In this document: piece by piece, positions 7,432 through 12,573 of the stretch
Position numbering within the stretch: position 1 is the stretch's first letter
Layout: each line of letters begins with the position of its first letter
Assembly: GCA_012510745.1 (NCBI GenBank)
Contig: JAAZHK010000003.1
Location: 1-12,573 of the forward strand
Origin: Mycoplasmatota bacterium
Lineage (GTDB): Bacteria > Bacillota_I > Bacilli_A > RF39 > UBA660
DNA length: 12,573 bases
Direction: 5' to 3'
The notes under the pieces: model-generated
The model's database searches: none
What the model was told of the DNA's origin: nothing
The model's input: the letters and a program-made list of their open reading frames with translations, nothing else
Made by a program: the position numbers and the translations under genes

Positions 7432-8897
7432 CTATATAATTTTGATTTTTTAGATAACTCTCTTTCAAATAGATCTACACCTAAACTTTCAATTAGTGTT
7501 TTTTCTTCAGATAATAAATTTGTACCTAGACCTAATTTATTTCCTTCTATATTAACTCCCATACTAGCTAAGGTTGTAGGAAACATATCTAAAATAGTAA
7601 ATTCACGATTCTTTATGTTATTTGCTGTTTTTGCTGAATTAATTATTGTATTGTATACTAAGCGATCACTATTTTCTTTTAAGAAATTGTTATTCGTTGT
7701 TAAATGATCTCCTGTTAAAATAATTGTTGTATTTTCATAAAAAGATTGTTGTTTGACCCAATCTATAAAAATGCCTATTTTTTTATCAGAACAATTTATC
7801 GCATTAGCATAATCTACTTCAAACTTTAATTCACATTCATTATCAACATATCCATCGTAAAAATGAGTATCGACTGTTAATATAGTTAAATTAAAAGGTT
7901 CTGATTTTTGTGATAATCTTAGCAATTCTTCCTGAGCATATGTAAATAATTTTTGATCCTCATATCCCCAATATACATGATAATCTTTATCTATTTTATT
8001 AATTTCTTTAGCGTAGTTTAAGTCATATAATTTATAATTACCATGTTGAGTAAAATAGTTTTTTCTACCCCCAAAATCAGAATCAGATCCTAATAAAAAA
8101 ACCTGATTGTAACCCTCTTTTTGTAAGATATCCCCAATTGTTGTAACACCTGGAATAAAAATATTATAATTATTTAAAGAATTTCCATCGATTGGAATAT
8201 TTAAATTAATTCCTGCTGTTTGCGCTACAATCGCAGCTATAGTCCAACCAGTAGCAGGTGCTTGCCTTCCTCCTCCAAAATTACTATTATTAGAAATATT
8301 AATATTAGCGTTTGCTAAATTAGTTAAATTGGGAATTAAATTAACAACCTGATTATTTTCTAATTTATAACTAGAATATCCTGTTTCCATCGATTCCAAA
8401 AAAATATAAATAAGATTTCTCTTTTTATCTGGAAAAGTTATTTTTACATCATTAGGATTAACATAATGTTCTTCATAAAAAGTGGATATAGTTATTTGAT
8501 TTTTTAGATATTGAAAACCTTGTAACTTTATCATCATAAATAATATAGCTATAGTAAAAACCACTACACTTAGTTTTAAATATGTTTTAGAATTTTTTGT
8601 TCTAAATGGAAAAAGAAAAAAAGAAAATTGTTTTTTTAATAAGTTTATTGTTATAAATGGAGACTTTTTAAATATTTGAATAAAAAAGATAAAAAAGAAG
8701 ATGGTAGCAATGCAAAAGGGTTTCAAAAATTGTAATATAATTTCGTAATTAGTACCTTCTTGGGATACTAATAAATGAAAAATTAGTTTATCTATATAAA
8801 CATTTCCTAATACTACATCTAACCATATAACAAAAAAGAAAAGGAAAAAAGATATAAAAAAACAAATATTACCAAGAGTGTAATGCTTATTTTTCAT
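7416..8897 (-). CDS. LTA synthase / OpgB-like phosphoglycerol transferase (sulfatase superfamily), membrane-anchored
   Basis: An alkaline-phosphatase/sulfatase-fold enzyme of 493 residues facing the outside of the cell. Three membrane segments are seen at about 10-30, 56-77 and 107-126; the catalytic domain begins near NLIYIFLESME (161-171). Putative metal and catalytic residues are Glu168, the nucleophile Thr219 in ATGWTIAA, and Asp397-His398 in TGDHLT. The GWTIA and LGSDSDFGGR segments resemble OpgB (MdoB) more than the LtaS of Staphylococcus. The family moves glycerol phosphate from phosphatidylglycerol to a glycan or a growing teichoic-acid chain; the acceptor here is unknown. LtaS has five N-terminal helices, so three is low. 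The gene overlaps the preceding small membrane-protein gene by 11 bases and has AAGG about ten bases upstream. The two probably act together. Confidence 0.85.
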   Translation of the reverse strand: MKNKHYTLGNICFFISFFLFFFVIWLDVVLGNVYIDKLIFHLLVSQEGTNYEIILQFLKPFCIATIFFFIFFIQIFKKSPFITINLLKKQFSFFLFPFRTKNSKTYLKLSVVVFTIAILFMMIKLQGFQYLKNQITISTFYEEHYVNPNDVKITFPDKKRNLIYIFLESMETGYSSYKLENNQVVNLIPNLTNLANANINISNNSNFGGGRQAPATGWTIAAIVAQTAGINLNIPIDGNSLNNYNIFIPGVTTIGDILQKEGYNQVFLLGSDSDFGGRKNYFTQHGNYKLYDLNYAKEINKIDKDYHVYWGYEDQKLFTYAQEELLRLSQKSEPFNLTILTVDTHFYDGYVDNECELKFEVDYANAINCSDKKIGIFIDWVKQQSFYENTTIILTGDHLTTNNNFLKENSDRLVYNTIINSAKTANNIKNREFTILDMFPTTLASMGVNIEGNKLGLGTNLLSEEKTLIESLGVDLFERELSKKSKLYRTFFY

Positions 8898-9204
8898 GAT
8901 TTTTAACCTTTTTAAAAGATATATTGATTTTAATAGTTGAAAAAGCTAATGGTAAAATTACAGCTAATACAATAGCCAAGCTCATATATTTTAAACTTAA
9001 TATGTTAGAAAACATTTCTGATACTAATACTGTATTCGCTCCTTCAAAAAGAAAAACTAAGATAAAAATAATAATATAATTAATACCAAACAAATATATT
9101 GGATACCAAATAACAAAATAAGTTAAATCAATTTTTTTGTTTTGAATTTTTGAATAAATAATTACTGCTATTAAGGCTGGTATAAATAAAGATATAAAAA
9201 ACAA
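8887..9204 (-). CDS. Small three-helix membrane protein coupled to the phosphoglycerol transferase
   Basis: A hydrophobic protein of about 105 residues with no family I recognise. Three membrane segments can be seen: one at the very N-terminus, one in the middle (the WYPIYLFGINYIII region) and one near the C-terminus (the MSLAIVLAVILPLAF region), followed by a basic tail. Start choice: a GTG at 9213 overlaps the binding site AGGGAGTGAT, whereas the TTG at 9204 lies seven bases after GGGAG, so I favour 9204. Its 3' end overlaps the next gene by 11 bases, which suggests coupled translation and a stable protein ratio. I infer that it supplies helices missing from, or a scaffold for, its neighbour enzyme; the sequence does not prove it. 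Confidence 0.75.
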   Translation of the reverse strand: MFFISLFIPALIAVIIYSKIQNKKIDLTYFVIWYPIYLFGINYIIIFILVFLFEGANTVLVSEMFSNILSLKYMSLAIVLAVILPLAFSTIKINISFKKVKNHEK

Positions 9205-9229
9205 ATAAATCACTCCCTACTACATAAAA

Positions 9230-9258
9230 ATTATATCATAATTAATATATAAATCCAA
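9230..9258 (-). promoter_or_regulatory. Promoter of the small membrane protein / phosphoglycerol transferase pair
   Basis: On the minus strand TG-A-TATAAT (9238-9230) is a perfect extended -10, and TTGGAT (9258-9253) is a partial -35 at exactly 17 bases. The element lies about 25 bases before the start codon and is divergent from the rpsD promoter. Confidence 0.7.
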
Positions 9259-9277
9259 TAACTATTCGTTTTATAAC

Positions 9278-9306
9278 TTGACATAACATATAATTAATTA
9301 TATAAT
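9278..9306 (+). promoter_or_regulatory. Consensus sigma-A-type promoter of rpsD
   Basis: TTGACA (9278-9283) and TATAAT (9301-9306) are separated by exactly 17 bases: a perfect match to the housekeeping consensus, as expected for a highly expressed ribosomal protein gene. Transcription should begin near 9313, which leaves a leader of about 155 bases. Confidence 0.92.
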
Positions 9307-9312
9307 TTAAAC

Positions 9313-9467
9313 TGCATATTCATTGAACAGCAATATTTAAAAATTAATTAATATGTCTTTTAAATTATTAGTAACCCGCTGTTCGGCGAACATATTAAAA
9401 AAAGACATCGTAGTTATGTATTAAATTATATCAATGTTTATGAAAAAACATTGAAAGGAGAATAAAA
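9313..9467 (+). promoter_or_regulatory. Structured rpsD mRNA leader, probable S4 autoregulatory element
   Basis: The leader can form several helices. A small hairpin ATTG/CAAT (9322-9325 with 9331-9334) has the loop AACAG. A 9-base-pair helix joins 9353-9361 with 9400-9408 and encloses the hairpin TGTTC-GGC-GAACA (9380-9392). GAACAGC at 9325-9331 is complementary to GCTGTTC at 9378-9384, so a pseudoknot or an alternative fold is possible. A further 8-base-pair hairpin (9432-9453) stands right before the binding site AAAGGAG (9454-9460). In Bacillus, rpsD is controlled by S4 binding its own leader, and a pseudoknotted S4 leader is known there. I infer the same kind of element; identity to a known covariance model is untested. 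Confidence 0.65.
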
Positions 9468-10070
9468 ATGTCAAGATATACAGGACCTAGTTATAAAAAA
9501 GCAAGAAGAGTAGGATTTTCGATTTCTGAAACAGGTAAAGAATTGGCTAAAAGACCTTATGGTCCAGGACAACATGGTCAATCTAGAAAAAGAAAATTAT
9601 CTAACTATGGTGTTCAGTTAAAAGAAAAACAAAAGGTTAGATTTATGTATGGCTTAAATGAAAGACAATTTAGAAAAACTTTTGATAAAGCTGCTAAAAT
9701 GGTAGGCATCCAAGGTGAAAATTTCTTAAAATTATTGGAATCTAGATTAGACAGTATTGTTTATCGTATGGGTTTATCTAATTCTCGAAGAGGTGCTAGA
9801 CAATTAGTTAATCATGGTCATATTTTAGTAGACGGTAAAAAAGTAGATATACCATCATTTAGTGTTAAAGTTGGTTCTACTATTTCTGTAAAAGAAAATT
9901 CAAAAGACCATCCCGCTATTAAGGCTGCTTTAGAGAATATTACAAAAAGAATGGAATTTGTAACATTTGATAACAACACTCTTACTGGTAATTATATAAG
10001 AATGCCTGAAAGAAACGAATTAAATGCTGATATTGATGAAGCTTTAATCGTAGAATTCTATAATAGATAA
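9468..10070 (+). CDS. rpsD: 30S ribosomal protein S4
   Basis: Primary 16S rRNA-binding protein that starts 30S assembly and helps form the mRNA entry channel. The 200 residues begin MSRYTGPSYKKARRVGFSI, the usual start in Bacilli, with the conserved RPYGPGQHG near 29-37 and the S4 RNA-binding domain (LESRLDSIVYRMG through HGHILVDGKKV) at about 90-130. It lacks the four-cysteine zinc motif, so it is the C-minus form. It stands alone on the plus strand, not in the S13-S11-rpoA operon, as in B. subtilis. AAAGGAG lies seven bases before the ATG. Upstream are a consensus promoter and a structured leader; downstream is a terminator shared with the converging gene. Confidence 0.98.
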   Translation: MSRYTGPSYKKARRVGFSISETGKELAKRPYGPGQHGQSRKRKLSNYGVQLKEKQKVRFMYGLNERQFRKTFDKAAKMVGIQGENFLKLLESRLDSIVYRMGLSNSRRGARQLVNHGHILVDGKKVDIPSFSVKVGSTISVKENSKDHPAIKAALENITKRMEFVTFDNNTLTGNYIRMPERNELNADIDEALIVEFYNR

Positions 10071-10074
10071 AACA

Positions 10075-10108
10075 AAAAATACTCGTTGATGTATCAACGA
10101 GTATTTTT
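10075..10108. terminator. Bidirectional terminator between rpsD and the converging gene
   Basis: The sequence is a perfect inverted repeat: stem ACTCGTTGA (10081-10089) with its complement (10094-10102), flanked by AAAAAT and ATTTTT, and a tetraloop TGTA (10090-10093). Both strands carry a T run after the stem, so it can stop rpsD transcripts and those of the minus-strand gene that ends at 10107. The end of the hairpin overlaps that gene's stop codon. Confidence 0.93.
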
Positions 10109-10757
10109 AATTAATATAGGATAATATTTTATAAATAATAAATATAATTCCTAAAACAATAATAATAATTCCAACCGTATTGTTAATAAAACCATAACTT
10201 TTTTTAGGAGAGTAAGATTCCATATAGTGCCCATATGTTAAATTATCATTTGATGCATATAAATCTTTATATTTAAATAAAGCGTTAACGAATTTATGAG
10301 TTAATTCTTTAGAGGTTAAAATAACAATATTATTTTTAGTATTTAAAATTGGAAATCTATTTTGGTTATAAGGTTTTGAGAGTGTTTGTGAATCTTTTTT
10401 CCTAAAAGATAATACTTTTCCTTTAATTGTTTCCATTAATTTGTCTAATTTATCTTTTTTGCTATAATCAAAATCACTTATTTTATGATTACTATTATTA
10501 TTTTGAATAATAGTATTTAAATTATAATTAGAAGAATCTTTTATATTACATTTAATAATGCTCTCGTTTATCCCTACAAGGCGATTGTTAAAAATAGCAA
10601 TATTATCTATATGTTTACCTTGTATAGAATTAAAAAAGGTTCTAATAGTATCGATTTGAGTTATTTCATAATCACTTATTTTAGAATTATCATTATGATT
10701 ATAAAAATTATAATTATTTAATCTATCTACACCTTTTATATCAATAGATACTCCCAT
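10107..10757 (-). CDS. Unrecognised protein with one C-terminal membrane anchor
   Basis: I do not recognise this 216-residue protein. It is rich in Asn, Lys, Ile and Ser, has no signal peptide, and ends with a single hydrophobic segment (about 193-214) followed by no more than a few residues, which is a tail-anchored layout with the bulk of the protein in the cytoplasm. Residues 30-75 (DTIRTFFNSIQGKHIDNIAIF) and 105-165 look folded; the stretch between is Asn-rich and probably flexible. The start ATG at 10757 has a very strong binding site (AAGGGGTGAT). It is the last gene of a three-gene unit after two DUF1292-like genes, 27 bases downstream of the second, and it ends in the terminator shared with rpsD. 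Role unknown. Confidence 0.8.
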   Translation of the reverse strand: MGVSIDIKGVDRLNNYNFYNHNDNSKISDYEITQIDTIRTFFNSIQGKHIDNIAIFNNRLVGINESIIKCNIKDSSNYNLNTIIQNNNSNHKISDFDYSKKDKLDKLMETIKGKVLSFRKKDSQTLSKPYNQNRFPILNTKNNIVILTSKELTHKFVNALFKYKDLYASNDNLTYGHYMESYSPKKSYGFINNTVGIIIIVLGIIFIIYKILSYIN

Positions 10758-10784
10758 TTTATCACCCCTTGTATAGTATAATCG

Positions 10785-11042
10785 TTAAACTGCTGCTGAT
10801 AATAAAGCTTTAACAATATTATTAATTTCTATTTTCTCATTATTATCAATTATATCGACTAATATATCGTTTCCGTTTGATCCTCTTTGAATAATTTGAG
10901 AATATACTCCAAATTGATTATTGTCTTGAATAGTATATACAGCATATTCTTTTCCAGTATCATTTTTAGCAAAAATAGTTAAAAGTTCGGCCTGTTGAAT
11001 TTTTCCTTCTTGGTCCTTTACTGTAAAATATTTTTTATTCAT
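10785..11042 (-). CDS. DUF1292-like small protein, second of a tandem pair
   Basis: An 85-residue soluble protein with the DUF1292 (YrzB-like) pattern: an aromatic residue and Asp near the N-terminus, G.I at about 13-15, the core GKEYAVYTI (30-38) and an acidic middle part (DILVDIIDN). No catalytic residues are evident and the function of the family is not established. It can be aligned along its whole length with the next upstream gene, so the two are paralogues from a tandem duplication. It starts one base after that gene ends, with AGGAG nine bases before the ATG, which implies coupled translation. It precedes the tail-anchored protein gene. The assignment rests on pattern recognition, not a profile search. 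Confidence 0.78.
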   Translation of the reverse strand: MNKKYFTVKDQEGKIQQAELLTIFAKNDTGKEYAVYTIQDNNQFGVYSQIIQRGSNGNDILVDIIDNNEKIEINNIVKALLSAAV

Positions 11043-11043
11043 T

Positions 11044-11313
11044 TTATCGATCTCCTTCTAAAGCCATATTTTTAATAGATTTCATGACTAGTTCTAATTC
11101 TTGTACATCTGAAATATCACTAATTTTTATATCATTATTAGTCTTTTCAATGATACCCACATGAATACTAGCAATATCTTGATTATCATATGATAATTCA
11201 TAAATGACATAGTCTTTACTGGTATCTAATAAATGAAAAATAAATATTTCTTTTGCTGTTCTTACTTGACCTTTTTCATCTATAAAATTAAAAGTGTTCT
11301 TTGATTCACTCAT
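11044..11313 (-). CDS. DUF1292-like small protein, first of a tandem pair
   Basis: An 89-residue soluble protein. The pattern F.FIDEKG, an aliphatic strand EIFIFHLLDTSKDYVIYEL and an acidic C-terminal half matches DUF1292. Compared with its downstream paralogue it keeps DYVIYEL for EYAVYTI but is more diverged in the second half and ends in ALEGDR. It is the first gene of the unit and starts about 24 bases after a good -10 box. The binding site is imperfect (AGGGG or GTAGG before the ATG). Function unknown; B. subtilis YrzB, a family member, is also uncharacterised. Confidence 0.75.
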   Translation of the reverse strand: MSESKNTFNFIDEKGQVRTAKEIFIFHLLDTSKDYVIYELSYDNQDIASIHVGIIEKTNNDIKISDISDVQELELVMKSIKNMALEGDR

Positions 11314-11336
11314 AAACCTACCCCTATTCTTATATA

Positions 11337-11365
11337 ATTATAAGATAAATATTCAATTTTTGCAA
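11337..11365 (-). promoter_or_regulatory. Promoter of the DUF1292 pair and tail-anchored protein
   Basis: On the minus strand TTGCAA (11365-11360) and TATAAT (11342-11337) are separated by exactly 17 bases. The -10 matches the consensus fully and the -35 at four of six positions. It lies between the rpe hairpin and the first DUF1292 gene. Confidence 0.75.
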
Positions 11366-11371
11366 CTTAAA

Positions 11372-11392
11372 GCAACTAATTTTATTAGTTGC
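11372..11392 (-). terminator. Hairpin at the end of rpe, probable terminator
   Basis: A perfect nine-base-pair stem (11372-11380 with 11384-11392, GCAACTAAT) and a three-base loop. It contains the rpe stop codon (11385-11387). On the minus strand it is followed only by TTTAAG, a poor U tract, so termination may be partial. Confidence 0.55.
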
Positions 11393-12017
11393 CTCGCATT
11401 TTATTTATTTGTTCTTGATAATTATTGCTATTTAAAATATAACTACCAATTACCAAGATATCAGCTTTTGATACTAAATGTTTATTATCATTATTAATTC
11501 CGCCATCAACACTTATTAAAGTGTTTAATTTTTTAGTATTGAGATAATTCTTTAACTTAGTAAGTCGTTCATTAATGTTATCGACTATTTTTTGACCACC
11601 ATAACCTGGATTAACTCCCATTAATAAAACTAAATCTATTTTTTCTAAATAAGGATATAAACTTTCAAAATTAGTTTCTGGTTTTATTGATAATCCTACC
11701 TTAATATTATGAGCTTTAATATAATTAATTGTTTTATTTAAATCGATAGTATCTTCTAAATGAATTGTTATAAAAGCAACATTTAAATCAATATATTTTT
11801 TCACGTATTTAAGAGGCTTTTTAACCATTAAATGAATGTCTAATCTTTTTGAAATGTTACTAGTATAATGTTTAATTTCTTTATATTTAAAAGTCTTTCT
11901 TTTAACCCAATTACCATCCATAATGTCAACGTGCAAATAATCAACATCTGTTTTATCTAATTTATATATATCTTCAATTATATTGTTGCTTTCTAAAAAA
12001 GACGCTGATATTTTCAT
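11385..12017 (-). CDS. rpe: Ribulose-phosphate 3-epimerase
   Basis: Cytosolic TIM-barrel enzyme that interconverts ribulose 5-phosphate and xylulose 5-phosphate in the pentose phosphate pathway. The 210 residues are slightly short for the family. Metal and catalytic residues are in place: His29 and Asp31 in HVDIMDG, Asp34, His62 in DIHLMV, and Asp171 in SVDGGIN. The phosphate-binding loop reads MGVNPGYGGQ (133-142), where MSVNPGFGGQ is usual. The start ATG at 12017 has AAAGGAA in the last codons of rsgA, three bases away, so translation is coupled. The rsgA-rpe order is common in Bacillota. The thiamine pyrophosphokinase gene that often follows is missing. Confidence 0.95.
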   Translation of the reverse strand: MKISASFLESNNIIEDIYKLDKTDVDYLHVDIMDGNWVKRKTFKYKEIKHYTSNISKRLDIHLMVKKPLKYVKKYIDLNVAFITIHLEDTIDLNKTINYIKAHNIKVGLSIKPETNFESLYPYLEKIDLVLLMGVNPGYGGQKIVDNINERLTKLKNYLNTKKLNTLISVDGGINNDNKHLVSKADILVIGSYILNSNNYQEQINKMRGN

Positions 12018-12020
12018 ATG

Positions 12021-12573
12021 TTAATTTCCTTTCTTTAAAATTAAATTTTTATATGTTTGGTAACGACTTGGTAATATATTACCTAATTGAACTTCTTTCT
12101 TTATTAAACATTCTTTCTCATTAATATGTAAACAGTCTTGATACGGACATTCAAAATTATTAAATTCTTTAAATCCAGCTTTTATTTCTTCATTAAGTAA
12201 ATGATTAAAATCTAAAGCTGAAAAACCTGGAGTATCCAATACTTTTCCTTTATGTATTTCGATTAATTCAACATGTCTAGTAGTGTGTTTGCCTCGACCT
12301 AGGGATAATGAAATTTCTGCTGTTTTTAAATTTAAGCGATTATCGAGTTTGTTTAATAAAGTACTTTTTCCTACTCCTGTTTGACCTGTTAAAACACTTA
12401 CTTTGTCTTTAATAACTTTCTTTAAATGTCTTAATTTAGTATTTTACAAAGTAATATAACCTATTTTTTGATAATATTGGCTAATTTTTTTTAATTGTTC
12501 TTTTTCTTTTTTTGTAAGTAAATCTAATTTAGTAAAACAAATAATAGGAGTTATTTTATTATATTCCATAATA
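12021..12573 (-). pseudogene. rsgA: RsgA ribosome small-subunit GTPase, interrupted by an in-frame stop and cut by the window edge
   Basis: RsgA is a circularly permuted GTPase that checks late 30S assembly. Read from the right edge, the order is as expected: G4 TKLD (12533-12522), G1 GQTGVGKST (12386-12360), the GRGKHTTRH block with G2, G3 DTPG (just below 12240) and the C-terminal zinc motif CPYQDCLHINEKEC, which confirms the family. The N-terminal OB domain lies outside the window. A TAA at 12446-12444 interrupts the frame between G4 and G1, exactly in the G5 position (usually S/T-S-A/S-K). No frameshift is present; both sides share one frame and are well conserved, so the lesion is a single recent base change (for example TCA to TAA) or a sequence error. 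The only likely restart is a TTG at 12239, after the P-loop, which would yield a useless fragment. Confidence 0.8.

Noticed and set aside
9307..9467. T-box or metabolite riboswitch upstream of rpsD
   Set aside because: No T-box AGGGTGG-type motif and no terminator/antiterminator pair; a ribosomal protein leader fits better.
11294..11497. Open frame of 67 codons on the plus strand
   Set aside because: It crosses the rpe hairpin and is antisense to two real genes and a promoter; no binding site.
12021..12239. A separate 72-residue gene starting at the TTG at 12239
   Set aside because: It is the C-terminal part of rsgA, beginning in the middle of the G3 motif; the reading frame continues upstream with family motifs.

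Overview
The window is a strongly AT-rich piece of a bacterial chromosome with tightly packed genes. Nearly everything is on the minus strand; the only convincing plus-strand gene is rpsD. EzrA, an alpha/beta-type small acid-soluble spore protein (SASP), an rsgA-rpe pair and DUF1292-like proteins together point to a spore-forming Bacillota of class Bacilli. The extreme AT content and compact layout suggest a streamlined lineage such as the uncultured gut Bacilli (RF39/RFN20-like or Erysipelotrichales relatives); that placement is inference. Tryptophan is written TGG, no conserved domain contains TGA, and nrnA ends in TGA, so the standard bacterial code fits better than the Mycoplasma code.

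Layout from right to left, the direction of most transcription. At the right edge is rsgA (30S maturation GTPase), cut by the window and carrying an in-frame TAA between its G4 and G1 motifs. It is followed after 3 bases by rpe (ribulose-phosphate 3-epimerase) and a hairpin. Next, from its own well-formed promoter, comes a three-gene unit: two tandem paralogous DUF1292-like proteins and an unrecognised protein with one C-terminal membrane anchor. This unit converges on rpsD, and one perfect inverted repeat serves both as terminator. rpsD has a consensus promoter and a roughly 155-nt structured leader that probably mediates autoregulation by S4.

Divergent from rpsD, a small membrane protein overlaps a gene for an LTA-synthase/OpgB-like phosphoglycerol transferase, followed by a terminator. 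Then come ezrA (cell-division regulator) with its own promoter and terminator, and the coupled pair cysteine desulfurase-thiI, which supplies sulfur for 4-thiouridine in tRNA. A spore protein gene with a strong terminator follows. The last operon is ackA-nrnA-engB, plus the first codons of a gene at the left edge that may be an Alg14-like glycosyltransferase subunit.

Most of the window is core metabolism and information processing. The least ordinary parts are the interrupted rsgA, the DUF1292 pair with the tail-anchored protein, the rpsD leader, the overlapping membrane-protein/phosphoglycerol-transferase pair, and terminator hairpins that repeatedly overlap stop codons. I see no CRISPR array, insertion sequence, tRNA, rRNA or phage gene, and no gene-free stretch over 300 bases.
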